From positions 1-36,681 of the forward strand of contig SHXR01000044.1 in assembly GCA_009693235.1 (NCBI GenBank): 36,681 nt of DNA, read 5' to 3'. The notes beneath the pieces were generated by a model. The model was given only the letters and a program-made list of their open reading frames with translations, ran no database searches and had not been told where the DNA came from. The stretch's first letter is position 1; the number at the start of each line of letters is the position of its first letter. Below, piece by piece: positions 7,794 through 14,919 of this stretch. The stretch is from Betaproteobacteria bacterium. Lineage in GTDB: Bacteria; Pseudomonadota; Gammaproteobacteria; Burkholderiales; SG8-39. Made by a program: the position numbers and the translations under genes.

Positions 7794-8756
7794 CTATTTC
7801 GTGAGCAGTCCCACACGTTCGATCAGTTGCCTTGCAATCTGAAACTCTTCGACCGCCCATTTTGCGAAGTCCTCGCTCGATTTGTACCAATACTCCTGAT
7901 CGAGCTGCTCAAGAATTTTCAAGTGTTCGGGATCGTCGAGCGCTTTCTTGAAGGCATCGTGCAGGAACTTCACGATCTGTGCATCCATGCCGCGCGGTGC
8001 GACGATGCCGTAGGGTGAATTGGAGACGATGCCAAGGCCAAGTTCTTTGGCGGTCGCCACCGTGTTCCAGCGCTTGGTGCGGTTCTCGCCAAACGTCACG
8101 AGCAACCGGAACGAACCCGCGTCCACATGGCGTCCCCAGCCGGTTGAATCCGATTGCACCATGATGTGTCCACCCATCAGCGCCTGGGTTGAATCCGCGT
8201 TGCCTTTGAACGGTACATGCAACATCTGGACGTTGGCCTTGCTCGCGAGCTGCTCCATATTCAGATGCGGCGTGGTGCCGTTGCCGGTTGAGCCATAGGT
8301 GACCTTGTTCGGATTGGCCCGCGCGTAGTCGATCAATTCCTGCAGCGTTTTGATCGGTGAGTCGGACCTCACCACGATGCCGAAGGTGTAGCCGGTGAGG
8401 CCGATGATGAAGGTGAAATCCTTGAGCGGATCCCACGATGACTTCTGCATGTGCGGTACGCGGAGCAGGCTGATCGGATACTGCGCGAGCGTATAGCCAT
8501 CGGGCTTCGCGTTCGCCGCCATCTGGCTCGGGCCAACGGTGCCTCCCGCGCCCGGCCGATTCTCGATGATGATCGATTGGCCGACGTACTTCGCCGCGAT
8601 CTCGGCGAATTTGCGCAGATGGAGATCGGTCGAACCACCGGGTGGCCACGGGCAGATCAGCGTCAATGGCCGCACCGGAAAATTCTGCGCGCTGACCGTG
8701 CAGGCGAATACGCCGGCAAGAAGACCGATGACGGTGTGGATGAGGCGAAAATTCAT
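7794..8756 (-). CDS. Bug-family periplasmic substrate-binding protein (TTT type), copy 2
   Basis: This is a 320-residue Bug receptor with a signal peptide ending at CTVSA|QNFPVRPL. The ligand-loop motif is LICPWPPGGSTDLHLRKF, followed by IIENRPGAGGTVGPSQMAANAKPDGYTL and VPFKGNADSTQALMGGHI. PWPPGGSTD is a variant seen in one Bug subgroup. A GAGGAG Shine-Dalgarno precedes the ATG at 8756. It lies 16 bases after the CocE-type hydrolase gene on the same strand, so the two form an operon; the receptor probably captures the substrate or product of that esterase/amidase (inference). No TctA/TctB genes are nearby. Confidence 0.92.
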   Translation of the reverse strand: MNFRLIHTVIGLLAGVFACTVSAQNFPVRPLTLICPWPPGGSTDLHLRKFAEIAAKYVGQSIIIENRPGAGGTVGPSQMAANAKPDGYTLAQYPISLLRVPHMQKSSWDPLKDFTFIIGLTGYTFGIVVRSDSPIKTLQELIDYARANPNKVTYGSTGNGTTPHLNMEQLASKANVQMLHVPFKGNADSTQALMGGHIMVQSDSTGWGRHVDAGSFRLLVTFGENRTKRWNTVATAKELGLGIVSNSPYGIVAPRGMDAQIVKFLHDAFKKALDDPEHLKILEQLDQEYWYKSSEDFAKWAVEEFQIARQLIERVGLLTK

Positions 8757-8772
8757 CGGTCGCTCCTCGTGG

Positions 8773-10515
8773 CTAGCGCGCGGGAATGATCGGCAACAAG
8801 ATGCTCGGTTGTTTCCCCGCCTTGGAATGCAAGGTCACTTTGTCGCCGAATATCGCGGGCGGGCGATCCGTTTCATCATCGTGTTCGAACGGTCCGCAGC
8901 CGCGCATCGGGTTTTTCATGTTCGAGAGGGTCGCCGCCGCACCGGCCCATTCGTAATCCTTGCCGCGAATCGTCACCGCAAGACGGAAGCCGGCCGGCAC
9001 CACGATGCAGGTGGGCCAGATTTCGACATCGAGATCCACCGGCACTTCCGGTTGCAGTGGCCGCTTCTCGTCGTGGGTGTGGTACGGGCGATAGGGCAGT
9101 GACAGTTGCGGATCGAGTTTGCGATGCGACGCACGGAGCCAACCCTGACCAATCGGCGTATGCGGATCAAGCGCACCCTGGAAAACGACTTCCTTGCCGG
9201 CCGGATCAAATACCCGAAGCACTGCGAAGATATCGGCATCCACGGTCGATGACGATAGCGTGAGCTTCAACGCGGAAGGTCCGGTAATCTCGATGGGTGT
9301 GGCGAGCGGCGGTGTTTGGAATGTGAGCCCGTCGCCCATCGCGTCATAGCTTAAGGTCCGTGACGCAATGGGCGCGGTCGTGGTGAGCTGCATTCCTTCC
9401 GGGTCCAGATAGTAGTGCGTCCATTGCGTGCGTGCGATCGGCCACTCATTCTCATGGCGGAGCACGAATTTCTCACCCGGATGGCGGATCTGCAACTGCA
9501 CGCGCGGTTGTGTATCCCAGCCGTTCTTGGCGCCCTTCAAAAAATAATCAAAGAAGCGCTTTTGCAGTTGTACGCCATAGTCGGTATAAAACGGTGCCCA
9601 GTGTGATCCGCCGTGGGCTTCCAGCCATTTCTGGGTGGAAGCGACGCGCGTGAAGCCTTCAAAGTTGCCGCGCGGATGCAGGCCCTGTCCACCCCAGTTC
9701 GCAGCGGATAGCACGGGCACCGTAATCTTCGAAAAATCCGCCGAGCGCTCGCGGTAATAGGGGCCGTCCATCTCGCGTGAGACCAGCTCGGTCCACATGT
9801 CTTCGCGATTCTTGACCAGTTCTGCTTCCGACAAGGTTTCCGGGCCGCAAACCAGCTCGCCGGTAATGGGATTTTTCTTGCCTCGCTCGCCCACACCGTG
9901 TTGAACGGTCTTGACTTGCATCTCCTGCCAGTTCTTGCGGAACGTGCAGGCGATCCCGCCATGATGCGTACCGTCGCGATAGGTGTCGGTCCATCCTTCC
10001 CAGACGCAGATCGCGGCAAGATGCGGTGGTTGTGTCGCTGCGGCACGCCACTGGTTCGCGCCGTAATAGGAAATGCCGTTCATGCCCACCTTGCCGGTGC
10101 ACCACGTTTGCGCGGCCGCCCACTCGATCGACAGATAAAGATCGCGATGCTCGCGGCTCGCGTTGTGGCATAGAAAGCCGGGTGATCGTCCCGCGCCCCG
10201 CGAATCGATGCGAAGGCATGCGTAACCGTCGGGTACCCATTTCTCCGGATCAACGACTTCCCAGTTCTGATAATTGTTGGTGGTGCCGCTCACTGCATCG
10301 GGATTCTCACGGCACATGATCTCCCAGGAAGTCTTGTAGCCCTCTTGAAACGCGAGGCCCTTGCCATACGGGCCATAACTCAGGATCACCGGGTACCTAA
10401 CTTCGGCAATCGGCCGAAACAGGTCAGCCCGGAGGACCAGGCCATCGTCCATGGTGATTGGCACATCCCAGTCGATGCGCATGCCGTCGCGGATTTCGGA
10501 TTTGAGTGGGTTCAT
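8773..10515 (-). CDS. CocE/NonD-family alpha/beta hydrolase (X-Pro dipeptidyl-peptidase-like)
   Basis: This 580-residue enzyme has the two-part CocE architecture: an alpha/beta hydrolase with an inserted helical cap (about 1-330) and a C-terminal jelly-roll domain (about 380-570, with ITGPSALKLTLSSSTVDADIFAVLRVFDPAG). The nucleophile is S149 in GMNGISYYG, the oxyanion Tyr is in SYGPYGKG, and the catalytic His is probably H305 in GGSHWAP. The acid expected near residue 275 is not obvious: the sequence there is ANWGGQGLHPRGNFEGF. Characterised relatives cleave cocaine, glutaryl-7-ACA, alpha-amino acid esters or X-Pro peptides; the substrate here is unknown. No signal peptide is seen, so it is probably cytoplasmic. 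An AAGGG precedes the ATG at 10515. It is co-transcribed with the Bug receptor downstream. Confidence 0.88.
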   Translation of the reverse strand: MNPLKSEIRDGMRIDWDVPITMDDGLVLRADLFRPIAEVRYPVILSYGPYGKGLAFQEGYKTSWEIMCRENPDAVSGTTNNYQNWEVVDPEKWVPDGYACLRIDSRGAGRSPGFLCHNASREHRDLYLSIEWAAAQTWCTGKVGMNGISYYGANQWRAAATQPPHLAAICVWEGWTDTYRDGTHHGGIACTFRKNWQEMQVKTVQHGVGERGKKNPITGELVCGPETLSEAELVKNREDMWTELVSREMDGPYYRERSADFSKITVPVLSAANWGGQGLHPRGNFEGFTRVASTQKWLEAHGGSHWAPFYTDYGVQLQKRFFDYFLKGAKNGWDTQPRVQLQIRHPGEKFVLRHENEWPIARTQWTHYYLDPEGMQLTTTAPIASRTLSYDAMGDGLTFQTPPLATPIEITGPSALKLTLSSSTVDADIFAVLRVFDPAGKEVVFQGALDPHTPIGQGWLRASHRKLDPQLSLPYRPYHTHDEKRPLQPEVPVDLDVEIWPTCIVVPAGFRLAVTIRGKDYEWAGAAATLSNMKNPMRGCGPFEHDDETDRPPAIFGDKVTLHSKAGKQPSILLPIIPAR

Positions 10516-10541
10516 GAAGCCCTTAATGACAAGAAAGTTTC

Positions 10542-10657
10542 ACCGCAAAGGACGCAAAGGTTGAACCAAAGGGGTGCAAAGGAAAGACGGGGAAACGAGA
10601 AATGGGAAACGCCAAGAAGCATCGCCCTTACCAACATCCCTTTGCGACCATTGCGGT
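10542..10657. mobile_element. 116-bp MITE-like intergenic element with 19-bp terminal inverted repeats
   Basis: The left end ACCGCAAAGGACGCAAAGG (10542-10560) and the reverse complement of the right end (10639-10657, ACCGCAATGGTCGCAAAGG) agree at 17 of 19 positions. Inside there are further GCAAAGG units (to about 10582) and the 25-bp dispersed core at 10591-10615. There is no open frame. It fills the gap between the cupin gene and the CocE gene, both on the minus strand. A non-autonomous mobile element or REP-like repeat is inferred; no flanking target-site duplication was identified. Confidence 0.6.
10591..10615 (+). repeat. Dispersed 25-bp core repeat, copy A
   Basis: The core reads GGAAACGAGAAAT followed by GGGAAACGCCAA. 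Copies at 13013-13037 and 22880-22904 differ only at position 13 (T/A/C) and, in copy C, at position 1. It has an internal near-repeat of GAAACG. This copy is inside the inverted-repeat element. Confidence 0.8.
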
Positions 10658-10675
10658 TCATTTGAAGTAGCAGGC

Positions 10676-11176
10676 TTACACCGCCTCGAATCGAAACCGC
10701 TTCACCGTATCCATATTCACCCCTTCCATCCGGATGAGATGGGTGGTGTCCGCGCGTGCCGGCGAATGCAGATCGCCTTCGTTGTACACATGGGCGATAC
10801 CCGGCGTGAGCGAGTAGGTCTTGGTCGGACGGACTTTCCCCACTTTCGTGGGCCCTGCCGGCTCCAGCATGACGTAATCGGTCATCACGGTTTCGCCGCG
10901 CGCCTGACCGTAGATCGCCCAGGAGGGGCCGTGATCATGCGGTGGCGAATTCTTCGCGCCCTTGTAGTGATGGGCAAGAATGCAAAAACCCATCTCTGGA
11001 TCCTGATAAAGGATCTCCCGTTCACCGGTGGCATCGGAAAGATAGCGATCGACGAAGGTCTTGTCGCGCAGTAAATCTTCCAGCAGCTTGCGGACCTTTT
11101 CGCGTCCGGCCGGGCCGGGCTCGGCGGTAAGCAGCTGGCGGCAGGAAGCAGCGAACTGTTCGAGCGTGTGGGGCAT
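10676..11176 (-). CDS. Cupin-fold protein related to cysteine dioxygenase
   Basis: This is a 166-residue protein with an alpha-helical N-terminus and a cupin barrel. The metal site is probably in SPPHDHGPSWAIYGQARGETVMTDY (a His-x-His pair) plus the later His of LTPGIAHVYNEGDLHSP, the arrangement of thiol dioxygenases such as CDO and related iron cupins. Its substrate is not known; the proteins of this type I recall from proteobacteria are unnamed. The frame is open to 11332, but GGAG lies eight bases before the ATG at 11176 and the conserved sequence (MPHTLEQFAASCRQLL) begins there. It is divergent from the solute-binding protein, SDR and dehydrogenase genes across a 274-base gap, so a shared pathway is possible. 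Confidence 0.75.
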   Translation of the reverse strand: MPHTLEQFAASCRQLLTAEPGPAGREKVRKLLEDLLRDKTFVDRYLSDATGEREILYQDPEMGFCILAHHYKGAKNSPPHDHGPSWAIYGQARGETVMTDYVMLEPAGPTKVGKVRPTKTYSLTPGIAHVYNEGDLHSPARADTTHLIRMEGVNMDTVKRFRFEAV

Positions 11177-11450
11177 GGCGATGTCTCCAATCTTAGGAAA
11201 GCGCTCTGCAAGCTTTCTTGCTCGATCAGGGCGCCCATATTTTTCGGGGAGTTGCGAGGGCAATGGAGGGGTTGGGGCCCCTTCATCCCTAACACGCCTC
11301 CTTGCTCGATTACTTTGGTGCTGACCCGCCAATTCTATGTCGGAAAGGGCCGGTCAGCCGAATTCGCGGTCGGACGACCGACGTCCCGGTTCGCCCTACG
11401 CTAGTATTGGTAACGCTTCCCCACTCCTCACTGACCTTTCAGGTGTTCTT
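11177..11450. promoter_or_regulatory. Divergent intergenic region with a perfect inverted repeat
   Basis: This 274-base gap must contain promoters for the cupin (leftward) and the solute-binding protein operon (rightward). It contains CGGTCG-GA-CGACCG at 11367-11380, a perfect 6-2-6 inverted repeat that could be an operator. I see no convincing -35/-10 pair and no gene. Confidence 0.35.
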
Positions 11451-12197
11451 ATGGCTACGCCAATCGCTGCATCGATCCGCGCTGATCTCGCTCCTACCGG
11501 CACGCTGCGTGTCGGTCTCAATCACTCGAATTTCCTGTTGGTCCAGACCGATGCCGCCACCGGCAAGGCAAAGGGCATCGCCGCGGACCTGGGACGTGAG
11601 CTGGGCGCGCGTCTTGGCGTGCCGGTTGAACTTCTCAAATACGACTCGCCTGGCACCATGGCCGAAGCGGCAATGACCGGTGCATGGGATGTCGCTTTCC
11701 TTGGGGCAGAACCCGCGCGTGCCAACCAGATTCACTTTACGGCGGCGTATCTTGAAATCGAGGCCACCTATCTCGTTCCTGCCGGATCGCCGATCAAGAC
11801 GGTTGCGGAAGTCGATCGCCACGGTGTGCGCATTGCCGTGTCCAACAAGAGCGCCTACGAGTTGTATTTGAGCCGCAGCATCCAGCACGCCAAGCTGGTG
11901 AAGGTGGATGGTGTCGATGCCTCCTACAATATTTTTGTCGCCGACAAAATGGAAGCGCTCGCCGGGCTCCGCCCACGGCTCGTGACCGATGTTGAGAAAT
12001 TACCCGGCTCCCGCATCCTGGAGGGGCGATTCACTGCCGTCCAGCAGGCGATTGGCACCCCGAAGAATTGCACTGATGCGACGGCTCGGTTTTTGCGTGA
12101 GTATGCAGAAGACGTCAAAGCATCCGGCTTGGTCGCGCAAGTCATCGCGCGCCATGGCATACGCGGTGTATCCGTGGCCGCCAAAGCTGCCATCTAA
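11451..12197 (+). CDS. Solute-binding protein family 3-like, without a signal peptide
   Basis: This 248-residue protein has the fold of amino-acid-type periplasmic binding proteins (SBP_bac_3): LAPTGTLRVGLNHSNFLLV at the start, then KGIAADLGRELGARLGVPVELLKY, GAWDVAFLGAEPARANQIHFTAAYLEIEATYLVPAGS and VRIAVSNKSAYELYL. The ATG at 11451 follows AGGTG. Neither this start nor the open frame upstream to 11337 encodes a hydrophobic export signal. There are no ABC permease or ATPase genes next to it. It may therefore act in the cytoplasm as a ligand sensor, carrier or enzyme of this fold. It heads a rightward operon with an SDR (11 bases downstream) and a beta-hydroxyacid dehydrogenase. Confidence 0.8.
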   Translation: MATPIAASIRADLAPTGTLRVGLNHSNFLLVQTDAATGKAKGIAADLGRELGARLGVPVELLKYDSPGTMAEAAMTGAWDVAFLGAEPARANQIHFTAAYLEIEATYLVPAGSPIKTVAEVDRHGVRIAVSNKSAYELYLSRSIQHAKLVKVDGVDASYNIFVADKMEALAGLRPRLVTDVEKLPGSRILEGRFTAVQQAIGTPKNCTDATARFLREYAEDVKASGLVAQVIARHGIRGVSVAAKAAI

Positions 12198-12208
12198 GGG
12201 AGGCACGC

Positions 12209-13000
12209 ATGACCTTTACCAACAAGATGGCGGTCGTGACGGGCGCCGGTTCCGGTATTGGACGCGGGATGGCGGTCATGCTTGGCGCCAAGGGCGCGGC
12301 AGTGGCTGTCGTCGATATCGATGAAGCGACAGCGACGGAAACCGCGCAAATCATTACCAAGGCGGGCGGCAAGGTACGTGCTTACCGTGCTGATGTGAGC
12401 AAGGCGGCTGATATCGATGCCGTGGTGACCGCCGCGGTGAAAGACCTTGGCGCGCTCGACATCATGATCAACAACGCCGGCATCCTCGATGGTTACTTCA
12501 ATGTCGATGAGATGGACGAAGCGACGTTTCGCCGGGTCATCGATATCGATCTGATCAGCGTCTTTCTTGGCGCCAAGCGCGCCTTGAAGGAAATGTTGCC
12601 ACGTGGCCGCGGGCGGATCATCAATACCGCCTCGGTCGCCGGACTCAATGGAACGGGCGGTGGGGCCGCCTACGTGTCGGCCAAGCATGGCGTGGTCGGG
12701 CTTACCCGGCAGATGGCAGTGGCCTATGGGGCACGCGGGATCACCGTCAATGCGATTTGTCCGGGGGCGATTCCGACCGGATTACGCCCGCACTCACAGG
12801 CCCTCCTCGGACCGGGACTGCCTGACATGAGCGGGCGTGGGGTCGCGGTGAACGACGACCAGATTCGCGCGCTCATACCGGCCGGCGCGCGCGGCACGGT
12901 GGCAGACATCGCCTCCGCAGTTTGCTACCTCGCATCGGATGAAGCGAGCTATATAAACGGCCACACGATGGTGGTGGATGGTGGTTGGCGGGCGAAGTAG
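12209..13000 (+). CDS. SDR family oxidoreductase (FabG-like)
   Basis: This is a 263-residue classical SDR with every active-site element: VVTGAGSGIGRG (9-20), D36 in VVDID (which favours NAD over NADP), NNAG, the Ser in NTASVAG, YVSAK and the C-terminal YINGHTMVVDGGW. It resembles FabG and the many 3-hydroxyacyl or polyol dehydrogenases of catabolic operons. A strong GGGAGG sits five bases before the ATG. It lies 11 bases after the solute-binding protein gene and 53 bases before the dehydrogenase gene. The substrate is not assigned. Confidence 0.9.
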   Translation: MTFTNKMAVVTGAGSGIGRGMAVMLGAKGAAVAVVDIDEATATETAQIITKAGGKVRAYRADVSKAADIDAVVTAAVKDLGALDIMINNAGILDGYFNVDEMDEATFRRVIDIDLISVFLGAKRALKEMLPRGRGRIINTASVAGLNGTGGGAAYVSAKHGVVGLTRQMAVAYGARGITVNAICPGAIPTGLRPHSQALLGPGLPDMSGRGVAVNDDQIRALIPAGARGTVADIASAVCYLASDEASYINGHTMVVDGGWRAK

Positions 13001-13012
13001 GCGCGAGCGCCG

Positions 13013-13037
13013 GGAAACGAGAAAAGGGAAACGCCAA
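13013..13037 (+). repeat. Dispersed 25-bp core repeat, copy B
   Basis: This copy matches copy A at 24 of 25 positions. It lies between the SDR stop and the start of the next gene, 16 bases before its ATG and directly before the AAAGGA that serves as the ribosome binding site. A small hairpin, GGCGC-GA-GCGCC (13000-13011), precedes it. No terminal inverted repeats are visible here. Confidence 0.8.
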
Positions 13038-13053
13038 TAATAAAGGAAGCGGC

Positions 13054-13929
13054 ATGAACATCGGATTTATCGGGTTGGGGCAGATGGGCCGTGGCATGGC
13101 GTTGCGCCTTTTGCAGGCGGGGCATTCGCTCACGGTTTTTAATCGCACCCGCTCCGCGGCCGATCCCCATGTCGCGCTCGGTGCGAGCCTTGCCGCCTCG
13201 CCCGTCGATATGCTGAGCGCCGAGATCGTCATAAGCATGCTTGCCGATGATGTCGCGGTGCAATCGCTTTGCATCGATTCCGGATTGGCGCTGCACATGC
13301 GTGCCGGCACGATTCATCTCAACATGGCCACGACGAGTCTTGCCGTGGCCCGCACGCTTGGCGAGATCCACGCCAAGGGACAGAGCCACTACATTTCCGC
13401 GCCGGTATTCGGCCGCCCGCATGTGGCCGAACAAGGACAGCTCGACATCATCGCGGCCGGTCCCGCCGCCGCGCTCGCTCGCTGCAAGCCCTTGTTCGAT
13501 GTGATGGGGAAGCAAACGTTTATCGTTAGTGAGTCGCCCGAACATGCCAACGTCGTCAAGATCGCGCGCAATTTTCTGCTTGGCACCATCATCGAGAGTC
13601 TGAGCGAAGCCACCGCGCTGGTGCGAAAGGCCGGCGTCGAGGCCGGACCATTCGTCAACATTCTCACTAGCACGTCGCTCAGTGCGCCCGTCTACAGGAA
13701 TTACGGACGGATGATCGTCGAGCGCGCGTTCGAGCCCGCGCAGTTCAAGTTGGAGTTGGCGCAAAAAGACGTAGGACTGGCGTTGTCGACGGCGGAAGCA
13801 TTGAACATGACCCTGCCGATTGGCGATCTTATGCTGGCCCAGATCCATAAGGGCATCGCGGCGGGCCATGGCGAGAAAGACTGGGTGGGGCTCGCCGACT
13901 TTATCGCCAAGGAAGCCGGCTTGCCCTAG
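13054..13929 (+). CDS. Beta-hydroxyacid dehydrogenase family (3-hydroxyisobutyrate dehydrogenase-like)
   Basis: This 291-residue NAD(P)-dependent enzyme begins with the Rossmann motif IGFIGLGQMGRGMA (3-16); N30 and R31 after VFN suggest NADP. The catalytic Lys is probably K169 in NVVKIARNFLL, with N173 following as in the family. The substrate-loop motif, DxPVSGG in classical members, is APVFGRPHVAEQGQL here, so the usual Ser is replaced. This variant occurs in uncharacterised members and in imine-reductase-like relatives. The frame is open to 12985, but AAGGA before the ATG at 13054 and the fold both support this start. It is last in the operon with the signal-less binding protein and the SDR. 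Confidence 0.87.
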   Translation: MNIGFIGLGQMGRGMALRLLQAGHSLTVFNRTRSAADPHVALGASLAASPVDMLSAEIVISMLADDVAVQSLCIDSGLALHMRAGTIHLNMATTSLAVARTLGEIHAKGQSHYISAPVFGRPHVAEQGQLDIIAAGPAAALARCKPLFDVMGKQTFIVSESPEHANVVKIARNFLLGTIIESLSEATALVRKAGVEAGPFVNILTSTSLSAPVYRNYGRMIVERAFEPAQFKLELAQKDVGLALSTAEALNMTLPIGDLMLAQIHKGIAAGHGEKDWVGLADFIAKEAGLP

Positions 13930-13944
13930 CAATTCACGAATGCG

Positions 13945-14919
13945 CTACTGCCGCTCGATATTCTTCACTTCGACGACCTGCTTCCACCGCGCCACTTCGC
14001 GTTCGATCCGCGCGCGCATTTCCTCAGGTGTCGAGGAGGCGGGCACGCCGCCCAGATCCGCGAGGCGTTGTTTTACATCGGCCATTTCGACGATGGCGCG
14101 GACCTCGCGATTGAGAATATCGACGATCGGGCGCGGCGTGCCGGGTGTGGTGACCAAGCCAAGCCACGAACTGAACGCAATCGCGGGCAATGTTTCGGCC
14201 ACGGTAGGCGTTTCCGGTAGCAAAGGATAGCGGCCGTCCGATGAAATCGCGAGCGGCCGCAATTTGCCGCCGCGAATCTGTCCAAAGGAGAAGGTTGCGG
14301 TTTCGATCATGACATCCACCCGACCACCTGCTACATCAATGATCGCGGCTGATGGCCCTTTATAAGGCACGCCCATCATTGTGGTGCCCGCTTCGATGTT
14401 GATCCACTCCCCGAGCAGATGATGCAGGCTGCCCACCATCGACATCGAGAATGACACCTTGCCCGGATTCGCTTTCGAAAAAGCGAGTAGTTCGGCGAGC
14501 GTCTTATGCGGTGAGTTGGGGACGACCGAAATCACCATCGGATAGGTCGTGACGATCGAGATGTGGGCGAAGTCTTTGGCCGGATCGTACGGCAACGTTT
14601 TGCGCACCGCGGCCGCGCTCGGTACGCCGCCCGAGAGCAGCACGAGGTGATAGCCATCGGGTGCCGCACGCGCGACAGCAAGATCTGCGCCGGTGCCACC
14701 GCCCGCGGTGTTGTTTTCCACCACCACCGGCTGTCCTAATCGTTCGGAGATTTTTTGCCCGAGCAATCGGCTGACCAGATCGCTGCTGCCGCCGGGTAGA
14801 AAGCCGACGATGAACCGGATCGGGCGGTTGGGATAAGGCTGCGTCTGCGCCAATGTCGGCGCTGCGGCAGTCGCAAGCACGATGCCTAGTTGCAGTACGC
14901 ACGATGTAACGAGTTTCAT
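13945..14919 (-). CDS. Bug-family periplasmic substrate-binding protein (TTT type), copy 3, coupled to puuD
   Basis: This is a Bug receptor of 324 residues with a signal peptide ending at TLA|QTQPYPNRP. Family motifs are FIVGFLPGGSSDLVSRLL, VVENNTAGGGTGADLAVARAAPDGYHLVLL and VPYKGPSAAIIDVAGGRV. A start at 14946 is possible, but the ATG at 14919 overlaps the puuD stop as ATGA and gives a conventional signal peptide (MKLVTSCVLQLGIVL). It is the last gene of the leftward glycerate kinase, Fe-ADH, puuD operon. Translational coupling to a urate-oxidising enzyme suggests a ligand in the urate/allantoin/ureide pathway; that is inference. Confidence 0.9.
   Translation of the reverse strand: MKLVTSCVLQLGIVLATAAAPTLAQTQPYPNRPIRFIVGFLPGGSSDLVSRLLGQKISERLGQPVVVENNTAGGGTGADLAVARAAPDGYHLVLLSGGVPSAAAVRKTLPYDPAKDFAHISIVTTYPMVISVVPNSPHKTLAELLAFSKANPGKVSFSMSMVGSLHHLLGEWINIEAGTTMMGVPYKGPSAAIIDVAGGRVDVMIETATFSFGQIRGGKLRPLAISSDGRYPLLPETPTVAETLPAIAFSSWLGLVTTPGTPRPIVDILNREVRAIVEMADVKQRLADLGGVPASSTPEEMRARIEREVARWKQVVEVKNIERQ

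Noticed and set aside
10545..10582. CRISPR-like array from the repeated GCAAAGG units
   Set aside because: Units are only 7 bases and irregularly spaced; they belong to the inverted-repeat element, and no cas gene is present.
12949..13932. Open frame of about 327 codons on the minus strand opposite the beta-hydroxyacid dehydrogenase
   Set aside because: The plus-strand gene has full family motifs; the antisense translation is Arg/His-rich and resembles nothing.
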